Source: an uncultured Granulosicoccaceae bacterium
GTDB taxonomy: Bacteria > Pseudomonadota > Gammaproteobacteria > Granulosicoccales > Granulosicoccaceae
Assembly: GCA_938035525.1 (NCBI GenBank)
Contig: CALHOI010000020.1
Span: 54,602-118,601, forward strand
Length of the DNA stretch: 64,000 nucleotides
Direction: 5' to 3'
The translations under genes were made by a program, and so were the position numbers. The notes beneath the pieces were generated by a model. It did not search any database, was not told where the DNA came from, and saw nothing but the letters and a program-made list of their open reading frames with translations. Positions within the stretch are counted from its first letter, which is position 1. Every line of letters begins with the position of its first letter. Positions 43,415-52,645 of this stretch are shown here, piece after piece.

Positions 43415-44116
43415 CTAGACAGATCGAGTGATTCCACCATCAACACGAATATTTTGACCTGTAATATACGCGCCACCGTCAGAAGCGAGAAATGCAATAA
43501 CGCTGGCTATTTCGCCCAAAGAATTCCCATAACGTCCCATCGGGACCATGGTGCGGAATTCTTCTTTTTCTGGGAGGCTATCAATAAACCCAGGCAATAC
43601 ATTATTCATGCGTATGTTTTCGGCCGCATATTTATCTGCAAACAATTTGGTGAACGCTGCCAAGCCAGCACGCATAACGCCAGAAGTTGGAAAAACAGGG
43701 TTGGGTTCAAATGCCGCGAAAGTGGAAATATTAATAATGGCACCACTGCCTTGCTTTTGCATGATCGGTGTAACTAGTCTTGATGGGCGAACCGCATTCA
43801 GAAAGTAGACTTCCATACCCTCATGCCAATCATCATCGCTCAGTTCCAACACAGGGGCACGCGGACCATGACCTGCTGAATTGACCAGCACATCGACTCT
43901 GCCCCACTTATCCATGGCAGCATCGACCAGCTTTTGTAGATCAGATTCAGATTTGTTGGTACCAGTTACACCCACGCCACCAAGTTCAATGGCCAGAGCC
44001 TCACCCTTACCGGAAGATGACAAAATGCCAATTTCGAATCCATCAGCGGCTAAGGCCCGAGCGCTGTCGGCGCCCATCCCTGAACCACCGGCTGTGATTA
44101 GTGCTACTTTGCTCAT
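43415..44116 (-). CDS. Short-chain dehydrogenase-like protein lacking the Tyr-x3-Lys pair
   Basis: A 233-residue SDR fold. The cofactor loop TAGGSGMGADSARAL is intact, as are NSAGHGPRAP and the catalytic-region serine in INISTFAAF. Where SDRs have YxxxK, this protein reads VFPTSGVMRAG: Tyr is Phe and Lys is Gly. The following KLFADKYAAENIRMNNVLPGF and GGAYITGQNIRVDGG are normal. The degenerate site is shared, as far as I recall, by one subgroup of SDRs annotated as 'FabG-like' but of unknown reaction. It may therefore be a non-enzymatic or altered-mechanism member. Confidence 0.85.
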   Translation of the reverse strand: MSKVALITAGGSGMGADSARALAADGFEIGILSSSGKGEALAIELGGVGVTGTNKSESDLQKLVDAAMDKWGRVDVLVNSAGHGPRAPVLELSDDDWHEGMEVYFLNAVRPSRLVTPIMQKQGSGAIINISTFAAFEPNPVFPTSGVMRAGLAAFTKLFADKYAAENIRMNNVLPGFIDSLPEKEEFRTMVPMGRYGNSLGEIASVIAFLASDGGAYITGQNIRVDGGITRSV

Positions 44117-44229
44117 TTGCTAACCTAGACGACCTTTATATTTGAAACCTCACTTTATAGGTTGCGAAAAAAAGAGTAAAGACGCTAACTGATATAAATT
44201 GCCACTCCAGCGCAAAGCTAACGACGGAC

Positions 44230-45564
44230 TTACTCCACGTCTGCAGCGCGCTTAACGGTTATGACAACACCGCGATTAGGAAATGGGGTGCTGTTTGGCG
44301 TTGGGGACCAACAACCTTCCTCAAATATTTTGTCGTGCGGGACACCGCTGTATAGCAATGCTTCTTTGACTCGATTAGCACGACCAATGGCTAAGGCCGC
44401 ATTTCCATGCTCGATTTGGGTCACGCCAGTGGAACAACCCACAACCGAAACCACGTCCGTTTCTGGATTAAAAGAATCGACCATAGCGCCAAGCAATTGC
44501 TTATTGCGAGCGCCTAGCACATAAGAATCATCGCCAAATATCAAAATCTCTTCTGCAACGTTCTTTTTGTCGGCAAGCTCTTCTTCAAAGTTAGATAGCC
44601 CTAATTCCGCGATATTCTTCTTGCGAACATTAACGAAACCATTGCTGTTTCTTACAGATGTTTCGCTGACTTCTATTGCGGCATCTTCATTACTGATGCT
44701 ATTGATCTTTAATCCGAGCTTTGCTGCTTCATCATCTGGCGATAGTGTCGCAGTTTCCAAGCTTTTCGCAGGCTTTGCAACAAGCAGCTCCTCTTCAGCG
44801 GCATTGCGTTGCGCATTAGCCTCACGCCTTACAATATCATTTCGTGCTACCGGAGAATCGAACTCACTAGTTTTGTTGGCAATACCACTGCTGGCTATGT
44901 TGTTGTCGAAGTTAAAAAATGAATCGTCCGATTCGACATGGCTTACATCAGCACCTCTTACCAACATAGACTGGCGTGGAACTACAACGCCATTGTCTTT
45001 TAGTTGGTACACGCGACGAAAATCCACCTTGCCAACCGACACATTGTATACACACCCTTGCTGTGGATTTTCTTTGTCTACACTACCCACAGAGAAACTG
45101 ATATTGCCGGGAACACTATAGGCAGTTCGCACTCGGTAACCGCGTTCCGTGGCCGCCAACTTAAGTGCTGGCGCAAAAAACTCGGTAACGCAATCGTTGG
45201 GATTTGCTGCCGCATTGTTGCCCTTTGAAGTGTAGCCCTTGGACAAGTTGCTGCTAGACGCGCCGCTAGTTGCCAATGGCTGGAAATGCAGTACAGTCGA
45301 TGACGGATCAAGACTGTCTATTTGAGACATGGTATGAACAAAGTCCTGCGCAATGGCTGACTGTGATGGGTTTACCGGCTCTGAATTTGTTGCCACTGAA
45401 GCACAGCCCGATAACAGCACTGTGCATGCGACTAAAAAACAGGTGAATCGCGAGCATGTATACCGAGAACGTGCAAACTGTGAAGATGCAAACTGTGAAA
45501 ACGCAAACAAAGACAAACTGCCCAGTGAAAAACTGCCCAGTGAAAAACGCTTTGAGGAAATCAT
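44230..45564 (-). CDS. OmpA-like lipoprotein with repeat-bearing signal region
   Basis: About 444 residues from ATG 45564, which has a perfect AGGAGG nine bases ahead; a TTG 12 codons upstream is less likely. Before the lipobox (LLSGCAS) lie seven tandem pentapeptides of the S-x-x-x-x type (SLGSF, SLGSL, SLFAF, SQFAS, SQFAR, SRYTC, SRFTC). The C-terminal 120 residues are an OmpA-like domain (ILIFGDDSYVLGARNKQLL, VVGCSTGVTQIEHGNAALAIGRANRV). Central part: one cysteine-rich beta domain and an acidic disordered linker. Likely anchored in the outer membrane and touching peptidoglycan. Confidence 0.75.
   Translation of the reverse strand: MISSKRFSLGSFSLGSLSLFAFSQFASSQFARSRYTCSRFTCFLVACTVLLSGCASVATNSEPVNPSQSAIAQDFVHTMSQIDSLDPSSTVLHFQPLATSGASSSNLSKGYTSKGNNAAANPNDCVTEFFAPALKLAATERGYRVRTAYSVPGNISFSVGSVDKENPQQGCVYNVSVGKVDFRRVYQLKDNGVVVPRQSMLVRGADVSHVESDDSFFNFDNNIASSGIANKTSEFDSPVARNDIVRREANAQRNAAEEELLVAKPAKSLETATLSPDDEAAKLGLKINSISNEDAAIEVSETSVRNSNGFVNVRKKNIAELGLSNFEEELADKKNVAEEILIFGDDSYVLGARNKQLLGAMVDSFNPETDVVSVVGCSTGVTQIEHGNAALAIGRANRVKEALLYSGVPHDKIFEEGCWSPTPNSTPFPNRGVVITVKRAADVE
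45471..45544. repeat. 15-bp in-frame repeats in the lipoprotein leader
   Basis: Units of GTGCAAACTGTGAAG / ATGCAAACTGTGAAA at 45471-45500 and two exact copies of AAACTGCCCAGTGAA at 45515-45544, with a degenerate unit between. They encode the pentapeptide series in front of the lipobox of the OmpA-like lipoprotein. Confidence 0.9.
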
Positions 45565-45600
45565 TTCCAAGAACCTCCTAACATCGCCAAAAAACTCCAA

Positions 45601-45956
45601 ATAAATGATCTTCTAAAATCAAAGATTTAACACCAATCTGTTGATCAGCCGCAAGGTTAATCCGGGATGTCGAAACAGCCAGGCTGCGACTAGCGCTAAA
45701 CATACCGAATCAGCACCGAGACTGCTACCAATAAATTGTGATATCAGTATCGGACTAACCCATTTGCGCGAAATCTCTCACTAATGGGCACCTGTGACTG
45801 CTCCTGTGCTGATCTGAACGCAAACTCAACCACTCCACCGCTTGTGATTGGCAGCATTCAAGACCGGCCCCAAGACAGGTGGGTATGCTCAGGCGAGCCA
45901 AAGAATAACGCTTTGGCCAGCTTACGGTATTCTGCGCGAAGCCCAGGACAGCATGG
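45601..45956. other. Intergenic region between the FixJ-like gene and the lipoprotein gene
   Basis: About 356 bp. Reading frames of some length exist on both strands but none has family features or a ribosome-binding site. Presumably holds the promoter of the OmpA-like lipoprotein gene. No strong hairpin seen. Confidence 0.5.
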
Positions 45957-46604
45957 TCAAGCCGGCTCACAAGTCATGACCAGCCGCACCAGGTGGGCGG
46001 CATTTTTTGCATCGAGCTTGCTCATGACTTTAGAGCGATACAGTTCGACCGTTTTTGTACTGATATTAAATTCAGTGGCAATATCTCGATTGCTCATATC
46101 ACCGAGAATACCTTGCACAATTTGCGATTCACGTTTGGTCAGGCTGCCCAATCGTTCGCGGGTTTTCTCAAATTCTTTACTGTTTGCCCGTACCCGACGG
46201 CGCAACTGGACCGCATCAGAAAAAGCCGCCGCTAACGCACGATACAACGCGTCATTTTTAAGGGGTTTTTCGAGCAAGGTCAACGCACCTTTGGACATGG
46301 CGGTTACAGCCACAGACACATCGCAATGAGCCGACATGTAAACCACCGGAATAGACAGGCCTTGCTTAATTAATGCGTTGTGCACATCAAATCCATTGAG
46401 CACGGGAATTTGAAGGTCCAGCAACAAACAGACCTCTTCGTTATCTTGGATACCTGCAATTGCGGAAAGAATATCTTGTGATTTTTCGAAAGCTTCAACG
46501 TGAAAATGCGATGCTCGCAGCGCCCGAGACAAAGACTCTCTAAAGCTATTGTCTTTATCAAGAAGCAGAATCTTCTTGCTGTTGAGTAAATTCCTTTTAC
46601 TCAT
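45957..46604 (-). CDS. FixJ/TodT-type LuxR response regulator
   Basis: About 215 residues from ATG 46604 (MSKRNLLNSKK), which has AAAAGGA at good spacing; ATGs at 46622 and 46658 are in frame and belong to repeated start modules. Receiver domain residues 10-125: phosphoacceptor in LLLDLQIPVLNG, and MSAHCD and EKPLKN for the switch Ser/Thr-like and Lys positions. Then a GerE/LuxR DNA-binding domain (LTKRESQIVQGILGDMSNRDIATEFNISTKTVELYRSKVM). It is FixJ-family, usually paired with a hybrid kinase of the HDLRQPLH type; two such kinases are found in this window. Confidence 0.85.
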   Translation of the reverse strand: MSKRNLLNSKKILLLDKDNSFRESLSRALRASHFHVEAFEKSQDILSAIAGIQDNEEVCLLLDLQIPVLNGFDVHNALIKQGLSIPVVYMSAHCDVSVAVTAMSKGALTLLEKPLKNDALYRALAAAFSDAVQLRRRVRANSKEFEKTRERLGSLTKRESQIVQGILGDMSNRDIATEFNISTKTVELYRSKVMSKLDAKNAAHLVRLVMTCEPA

Positions 46605-46643
46605 GGAATTCCTTTTACACATGGAATTCTTTTTACTCACATA
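46590..46643 (-). repeat. Three 18-bp tandem units carrying start codon and ribosome-binding site
   Basis: On the plus strand the units are ATTCCTTTTACTCATGGA, ATTCCTTTTACACATGGA and ATTCTTTTTACTCACATA. Read on the minus strand, each of the first two contributes a purine-rich Shine-Dalgarno (AAAAGGA or AAAAAGA) a few bases ahead of an in-frame ATG, so translation of the FixJ-like protein could begin at several equivalent positions. Confidence 0.9.
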
Positions 46644-46659
46644 AGTCCTGTCAATCATG

Positions 46660-47158
46660 AAAATCCCTTTTTATCAAAATTCGAATACCTCATCCCTGAT
46701 CTCGCTTGAGGTCTATGGCATTGAACGAACAACACACGAACCAAGCGTATTCTGCTTTCAGTTTAACCACTCGTTTTATGCCGCGCAACAACCATATCTG
46801 GTTTATTGCATGAATATGGACTTATTGGCTGAAAACTCTACGATTGTATAGTGCGACATATATCCCATTGCAAAAGGGATTCTGCGCAGTGCAATTTCAG
46901 CCATCGAAAAAGCAAGCCCCACTAACACAGCTTGACAAAACGTGACGATTCACACTTAACCAGGAACTCATCAAAAGGGTAAAAAACGCCTGCTCACACC
47001 TCTTTCGGCCAGAGTCCGCTGGTGCAGTAGCGCCAACAACTTCACAATGTTGCTTGGGCCTGTTATTCGCCCATAGAAATATCGACTTGTTCACGAGCCA
47101 TTGATGCGTTGTCGCGGCATAATGTTATTATCTTTACTTCGCACTATGGTGTACCAAA
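46660..47158. other. Intergenic region upstream of FixJ-like and small exported genes
   Basis: About 500 bp between divergently transcribed genes. A 64-codon open frame at the left has no supporting features. An inverted pair ATTGCA ... TGCAAT spans 46864-46892, which could be an operator. Otherwise I see nothing definite. Confidence 0.45.
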
Positions 47159-47596
47159 ATGGGGCAAAACAAGAGTCAACTTAAGTCAGTAACCATGGTC
47201 ATTCTGACCCTGCTACTTGCTCTGGCACACACCATTGCTAACGCGCAGAATTTTACTACCGTCGTTCCAATGGGCGAATGGGCCGAATATAAAGAAGTCA
47301 CTTACAGCGGCAATCCAGTCACCGTGCATTTGCGCACCGGATACGAAAACGCGGTGATTTTTCCTGAACCCATTACTATCCGCTCTATCGACAACAAACT
47401 GATAAGAGACGACTCGCAACTTGGCTTGCCCAACTGCGCCATCAACATTAACGATAACAGCGTTGGCTTCAGCCCACTGAGTAGATTCACAGAGCAACGC
47501 GTGACCTTACGTGGATCCGACACCGGCATTATTTACGATCTAATGGTTAGCTCAAGCCCGGTTGGCCGTCGCCAACCAATACAAATCAACAATTAA
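47159..47596 (+). CDS. Small exported beta-rich protein (TraK/DUF3438-like)
   Basis: 145 residues with a signal peptide ending ANA-QNF. The mature part reads as short beta strands with a FPEPITI motif and later RVTLRGSDTGIIYDLMV, resembling the N-terminal domain of the TraK/DUF3438 family of secretion-channel-associated proteins. It is far shorter than those and has no conjugation genes nearby, so the likeness may only reflect a shared fold. Monocistronic. Confidence 0.55.
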   Translation: MGQNKSQLKSVTMVILTLLLALAHTIANAQNFTTVVPMGEWAEYKEVTYSGNPVTVHLRTGYENAVIFPEPITIRSIDNKLIRDDSQLGLPNCAININDNSVGFSPLSRFTEQRVTLRGSDTGIIYDLMVSSSPVGRRQPIQINN

Positions 47597-47656
47597 ACCC
47601 AAAGGTTGAACCCTTGCCCGAAGCTTAAGTATCGTCTTACGCCATAGCGTGTAGCG

Positions 47657-48967
47657 TTAGGACATTTTTAGAACAAAGTAATTCTTCTTGCCTCTTTGCA
47701 GCAAAACATATTTGTCGTTGATAAGGTCTTTGCCAGTAATTTTATACTCTTCGGTAACTTTGTCTTTATTTACCGCAACCGAATTTTCTTTGATAGCGCG
47801 GCGAGCTTCGCCATTGGACTTTAAAAAACCCGTATCGGTGGCCAGTGCTGCCACTATGTCCAAACCAGAATCAATGGATGCAGCTGGCACTTCTGCTTGC
47901 GGTACACCCTCAAAAACATCGAGAAAAGTTTGTTCATCAAGACCTTTGAGGTCTTCTTGTGTCGCATTGCCAAACAAAATTGCGCTAGCTTGCTTGGCTT
48001 TTTCCAGAGCTTGCTCACTGTGCACCATAGTGGTGATTTCATCAGCTAGACGTTTTTGTAAAGCACGCAAATGCTTCGCCTCATTGTGCTCAGCAATCAG
48101 CTCATTCACTTGTGTCTCATTGAGAAAGGTAAATATGCGAATATATTTTTCGCTGTCTTCGTCACTGGAATTTAACCAATATTGATAAAACTTGTAGGCC
48201 GATGTGCGTTGCGGGTCTAACCAAACGTTGCCACCCTCACTTTTGCCAAACTTCGAGCCATCAGCCTTAGTGATAAGTGGGCACGTTATCGCAAATGCTT
48301 TCCCACCCGCTTTGCGGCGAATTAATTCTGTGCCAGTGGTTATGTTGCCCCACTGGTCGCTGCCGCCCATTTGCAGGGTGCAGTCATTGGCTTGAAACAA
48401 ATGAAGAAAGTCGTATCCCTGCACCAGCTGATAAGTAAATTCAGTGAAGCTCATACCCTCGGAACCACCAGCTGAGTCATCTTCACCCGGTGTGATTCTG
48501 TTTTTCACCGAGTCTTTAGCCATCATGTAGTTAACCGTGATGTGCTTGCCCACATCCCTGATAAATTCGAGAAACGAAAACGCCTTCATCCAGTCGTAAT
48601 TGTTGACCATTTGTGCGGCATTGTCGCGTGTGGAATCAAAATCGAGGAATTGCTCCAATTGCTTTTGAATGGCATCCTGGTTGTGTCGAAGAGTGGGTTC
48701 ATCGAGCAAATTTCGTTCGGCTGACTTACCCGATGGGTCGCCAATCATGCCCGTAGCGCCACCCACAAGTGCAATGGGTTTGTGACCGCATCGCTGAAAA
48801 TGTGCCAATAGCATGATGGTCACCAGGTTTCCGATATGCAGCGAATCAGCTGTTGGGTCAAAACCAACGTAGGCACTGCGCATCGCTTCGAGCAAATGCT
48901 CTTCAGCTCCCGGCATGACATCGTGAACCATGCCGCGCCATTTCAGCTCTTCAATGTAGTTGGTCAT
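47657..48967 (-). CDS. tyrS: Tyrosyl-tRNA synthetase
   Basis: About 436 residues from ATG 48967 ([16 protein letters not shown]), the family N-terminus. Class I signatures are HIGN (in place of HIGH) after DPTADSL and [12 protein letters not shown] as the KMSKS equivalent. [21 protein letters not shown] and [17 protein letters not shown] bind tyrosyl-adenylate. The C-terminus has an S4 RNA-binding domain ([17 protein letters not shown]). It charges tRNA-Tyr. The motif set ([30 protein letters not shown]) looks closer to Bacteroidota-type than to E. coli-type TyrS. Confidence 0.95.
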   Translation of the reverse strand: MTNYIEELKWRGMVHDVMPGAEEHLLEAMRSAYVGFDPTADSLHIGNLVTIMLLAHFQRCGHKPIALVGGATGMIGDPSGKSAERNLLDEPTLRHNQDAIQKQLEQFLDFDSTRDNAAQMVNNYDWMKAFSFLEFIRDVGKHITVNYMMAKDSVKNRITPGEDDSAGGSEGMSFTEFTYQLVQGYDFLHLFQANDCTLQMGGSDQWGNITTGTELIRRKAGGKAFAITCPLITKADGSKFGKSEGGNVWLDPQRTSAYKFYQYWLNSSDEDSEKYIRIFTFLNETQVNELIAEHNEAKHLRALQKRLADEITTMVHSEQALEKAKQASAILFGNATQEDLKGLDEQTFLDVFEGVPQAEVPAASIDSGLDIVAALATDTGFLKSNGEARRAIKENSVAVNKDKVTEEYKITGKDLINDKYVLLQRGKKNYFVLKMS

Positions 48968-49098
48968 AAACTGATCAAATTTGGCCTCATCATTTGCTGT
49001 ATATTTTACCCTCAACACAAACAAATAAGTCGACTGGGCGTGCAAATGCAGACACGGCCTGTTTTAACACTGCGTAGCAAACCGGTCGATCAAATGGC

Positions 49099-49326
49099 AT
49101 GCATCCCACAGTAAACGAAAAAGGCTCGCCGCCCACAGCATCGACAAGCGACATTATGCTGGTACAGGAAACCATGCAGGATTTGGGGCTGTACAAAGGA
49201 GAAGTCGATGGCATTCCCGGCATTAAAACCATGCAGGCAGTGCGTACCTACAAGCGGCGAAACAAAATGCCGCAAAACAACGCGCTTACCGAAGAATTTA
49301 TTGATCACTTACGAGAGATTCTGTAA
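49099..49326 (+). CDS. Small peptidoglycan-binding-domain protein
   Basis: 75 residues. MLVQETMQDLGLYKGEVDGIPGIKTMQAVRTYKRRNKM (spans within residues 20-57) is a PG_binding_1 domain, with the usual D-G-x-x-G turn. No signal peptide, which is unusual for such domains; the upstream frame offers none. Transcribed divergently from tyrS. Confidence 0.7.
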   Translation: MHPTVNEKGSPPTASTSDIMLVQETMQDLGLYKGEVDGIPGIKTMQAVRTYKRRNKMPQNNALTEEFIDHLREIL

Positions 49327-49429
49327 CTGTACGGGTGCGTGCAGCTATAACGGGAAACTTAACATACAGGCTTAGCAACCCGCTCCTATTCGGCGTCTCA
49401 CCACCTGGCGCAGGCGGGCGGCATTGTCT

Positions 49430-50776
49430 CTAGAAGGCACCTTTCTTATAAATCAGTGCATTTAAGGTACTAAGCGAAGGCTTACTCCCAATAGACCGAA
49501 CCTCATCAGCCAAGGCAATTGCACCAAATTCGCTTAAGACCGGCGCGGCAAAACGCATAAACTTTGACTCCACATCCTGTGTGCTGAATGGGGATTCGGG
49601 ATCACCTGCAGCCTCAACAGGGCCCGACTCAAGTACTCGACCGTCTTGCATCTCCAACACCACGTGACTGATTCGGTTAGCTGGAAAACGCGAATTGTAA
49701 GCTTCTACCTCTATAAGTTCGGCGATTTCACTGATGCGTAAAACAGCTTCATCACTTAAGCCTTTACCATCGATATGGGACACGCCAACATCACCATGAA
49801 CCAATGCAACCGCCGTTGGGAAAGGCAAGCTGTACTGTGCTTGTTCCGTGTTTTGCGGAGCTGCCACAGCAAGACGCCTGGATTCATGGAAGGTACCAAT
49901 TTGCAGGCGTTTTATGTCCGTATGGTTTATGTGGTGTTCAGCCTGTAATTTCTGCACTGCAGCGATGGCCGGCTGCGCCCAACGACACACCGGAAAGGCT
50001 TTGACATATTGCTCCTGCATAGTCCACCGCGAGCCTAAATCATTCCAATGCGTTTGCAGATCATCAGCCTCAATGGTTATTGCTGGAGCACCAGTAAAAC
50101 CATCCCGGGCCAGCAAACTGGCTGATACACCAGCCATTGCTCCCCAGCCTGATCCATCCTTAAGCATGGTTGGGTGATCAATGCAGCGCATCATCTGGCT
50201 GCGCGGACCATGATACTCAGCGATGCCTAATGCCTCACGGGTGAGTGCTTTAGAGAGCTTGAGTGCGCGAGCACCAATGGCGGCTGCAGACAAAGAAATC
50301 CAGGCACCGGATGTGTGGTAATCGCAGGCACTGGCATGCAAAGCAACACCGGCTCTCGAGCCAATTTCGTAGCCCATGAGAAACAGGCTCATAAACTCTG
50401 CCTCACTGAGCTCGCTGTCCATTTCTGCAAAAGCCAGAGCTGAGGGCAGTACACCACACCCTACATGCCCTTTTGCCGGTTTAAATCCATCATGCGCATC
50501 CACCGAATCTATTTGCATACCACCGGCCAGCGCCGCCCCTGGCGCACTGCATCGTCGGCCATCAAACATGATGCGACAACCGTCAATACCAGAGCTTAGG
50601 TTTGGTGCAAAGTTTTCTACAGCGTGCTGGCGAACAATGGCAGATAGCGAAGTGGTGGTACCGCTGGCGGCTACACCGAGTAGATCAAGTAAAGCCAGAC
50701 GTGCGGCGGACTGAACGTCCGCTGGTGCATCACTCCAGCGCACTTCGTGTATAAAATCGAGTACTGTTGCGCCCAT
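49430..50776 (-). CDS. MmgE/PrpD-family protein
   Basis: 448 residues. ALAGGMQIDSVDAHDGFKPAKGHVG and GYEIGSRAGVALH with the DAHDGF motif are the MmgE/PrpD hallmark; HGPRSQMMRC and PTMLKDGSGWGAMAGVSA complete the all-helical domain, and KAFPVCRWAQPAI lies in the second domain. The family includes 2-methylcitrate and cis-aconitate-type hydratases/isomerases; without prpB/prpC neighbours the substrate is unknown. Last gene of the catabolic cluster. Confidence 0.88.
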   Translation of the reverse strand: MGATVLDFIHEVRWSDAPADVQSAARLALLDLLGVAASGTTTSLSAIVRQHAVENFAPNLSSGIDGCRIMFDGRRCSAPGAALAGGMQIDSVDAHDGFKPAKGHVGCGVLPSALAFAEMDSELSEAEFMSLFLMGYEIGSRAGVALHASACDYHTSGAWISLSAAAIGARALKLSKALTREALGIAEYHGPRSQMMRCIDHPTMLKDGSGWGAMAGVSASLLARDGFTGAPAITIEADDLQTHWNDLGSRWTMQEQYVKAFPVCRWAQPAIAAVQKLQAEHHINHTDIKRLQIGTFHESRRLAVAAPQNTEQAQYSLPFPTAVALVHGDVGVSHIDGKGLSDEAVLRISEIAELIEVEAYNSRFPANRISHVVLEMQDGRVLESGPVEAAGDPESPFSTQDVESKFMRFAAPVLSEFGAIALADEVRSIGSKPSLSTLNALIYKKGAF

Positions 50777-50840
50777 GCTGGCGTCCTACATAAATGTCGT
50801 GAATACCATACACGAACGTCGGATGCTTGTGAGGCTGCAT

Positions 50841-51275
50841 TCAAGCTTTGGCTGGCGCTTTGCCAAATTCTTCGTTATCAACATATATCTGCGCTCCATG
50901 CCGGCTCAGAAATCGCAAGGCTTGCTCTAAATACGTAGACGCATAGATTTTTACACCAATGTCGAACTGCGCTTGCCCTTGCGTACCATCAGGCAAACCA
51001 TAGTGGCGTTTGATACCGTCAAGCGTTCGTTTATCACAGTTGTAGCCCGGCAAATCTACTAATTGACTGATTTGCCACAGCGGATAACGCTCACCACCGC
51101 TGGCGACAAAATGCAGCACGATGTCGGACGGCACGTATTGGTCGACATTAAATTCTATGCGAGCATGTTCAGAAACAAAAGCATGAACGTGACTTTGCTG
51201 GCTAACAGGACGAAACCCCAGCTCTGTCAGGGCCGGGGCGTATTGCTCCAAAATGCTCCCAAAAGGCTCGATCAT
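50841..51275 (-). CDS. Hypothetical cytoplasmic protein
   Basis: 144 residues from ATG 51275 (GGGAG ten bases ahead); the longer frame looks spurious. Mixed alpha/beta, with RIEFNVDQYVPSDIVLHFVASG and an end LEQALRFLSRHGAQIYVDNEEF. No signal or membrane segment. Family not recognised. Lies between the kynureninase and MmgE/PrpD genes on the same strand. Confidence 0.6.
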   Translation of the reverse strand: MIEPFGSILEQYAPALTELGFRPVSQQSHVHAFVSEHARIEFNVDQYVPSDIVLHFVASGGERYPLWQISQLVDLPGYNCDKRTLDGIKRHYGLPDGTQGQAQFDIGVKIYASTYLEQALRFLSRHGAQIYVDNEEFGKAPAKA

Positions 51276-51448
51276 GCTTTGTCGCTCCCGTATTCGTAGG
51301 CAGATGTATTGCCAGATTCGTTGCCAAACTCTATGGCTACTAACTTGAACGAACACGGACGACTTTTTTGACAGTTAAAAATAAGCCCTTATTTAGAGAT
51401 GCGTGGACACATGCCTAAAGCGCCATCGCTTTGCATTGAGTTGCTGTA

Positions 51449-52642
51449 CTAGGTGACTGCACTGACAACCTGATATTGCGGCTCTTTCCACACCTGCGTG
51501 AGCATGATTTCCTCAAGAATATTCACTGCTGCAACAACATCAACTTTATTTATGTATAGAGGCGTAAACCCGAATCGCATAATATTTGGGGCACGGAAGT
51601 CTCCTATTACGCCACGCGCAATCAATGCCTGCATGACAGCGTAACCTTGCTCAAAAGCAAAGGACACCTGCGACCCTCGTTGTGCTGCATTGCGCGGACT
51701 GACCAGCGTAAGCTCAGGACACCGATGCTCCACCTGCTCTATAAATAGCTCACACAGATTAATACTGTCCATCCGTAGCTGCTGCATATCCACGGTATCC
51801 CAAACATCCAGCGCAGCATCCAAAGCACTCATTTGCAAAACCGGTGGCGTACCGACACGCAGCCGATCAATAGATGCAGCGGGTCGGTAATTGGGTTCGA
51901 ATGCAAACGGCGCGTCATGGCCAAGCCAACCGGCTAACGCAGGAGCAATCAAAGAAATTAAATCTGGACGAGTGTAAATAAAAGCCGGTGCCCCAGGACC
52001 GCCATTGAGATACTTATAAGTGCAGCCAACCGCAAAATCACATTGGCTTTGCGTTAGGTTGACTGGTAAAGCGCCAGCGCTATGAGCCAAGTCCCAAACA
52101 CTGATGGCACCGACTTGGTGAGTTTTTTGTGTGATGGTATTGAGATCGTGCAGGCGACCTGTTCGATAGTCGACCTGAGTTAGCATAACCACCGCTACAG
52201 TGTCATCAATAGCATCAACAACATCCTCCGGTGCGACCACTTTAAGCGAATAGTCGCTATTAAGCGTATCGATTAAGCCCTGGGCCATGTATAAATCGCT
52301 TGGGAAATTACCACTATCTGACAAGATAACGCGACGATCTGGATTGAGCTGTAGTGCGGCACTTAAAGCCTGAAAGACCTTGATAGATAAAGTATCGCCC
52401 ATAATAACGCTGCTGGGTGTTGCACCGATAAGTTTGGCTACACGATCACCAACATGACTCGGTTGCTGCATCCATTGACACTCGTTCCAGCCCTTTATTA
52501 ATTTCTTACCCCATTGCTCGGACATAACATTATCAACACGCGCAGTAACCGCAGTGGGCAATGGTCCAAGTGAGTTGCCATCCAGATAGATAAGATTATC
52601 CGGAATATCAAACAGGTGTTTTCTGTAAACAGAATCGGCCAT
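51449..52642 (-). CDS. kynU: Kynureninase
   Basis: 397 residues, aspartate-aminotransferase fold. IYLDGNSLGPLP is the kynureninase N-terminal motif; ISVWDLAHSAGALPV supplies the Asp that binds the PLP ring nitrogen, and CTYKYLNGGPGAPAFIY the PLP lysine. It cleaves kynurenine to anthranilate and alanine in tryptophan degradation. No tryptophan dioxygenase or formamidase gene is adjacent. The start is three bases after the hybrid-kinase stop, so the two are co-transcribed. Confidence 0.93.
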   Translation of the reverse strand: MADSVYRKHLFDIPDNLIYLDGNSLGPLPTAVTARVDNVMSEQWGKKLIKGWNECQWMQQPSHVGDRVAKLIGATPSSVIMGDTLSIKVFQALSAALQLNPDRRVILSDSGNFPSDLYMAQGLIDTLNSDYSLKVVAPEDVVDAIDDTVAVVMLTQVDYRTGRLHDLNTITQKTHQVGAISVWDLAHSAGALPVNLTQSQCDFAVGCTYKYLNGGPGAPAFIYTRPDLISLIAPALAGWLGHDAPFAFEPNYRPAASIDRLRVGTPPVLQMSALDAALDVWDTVDMQQLRMDSINLCELFIEQVEHRCPELTLVSPRNAAQRGSQVSFAFEQGYAVMQALIARGVIGDFRAPNIMRFGFTPLYINKVDVVAAVNILEEIMLTQVWKEPQYQVVSAVT

Positions 52643-52645
52643 AGT

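Noticed and set aside
45784..46329. Open plus-strand frame of 181 codons
   Set aside because: Antisense to the FixJ-like gene for most of its length; no ribosome-binding site or family features.
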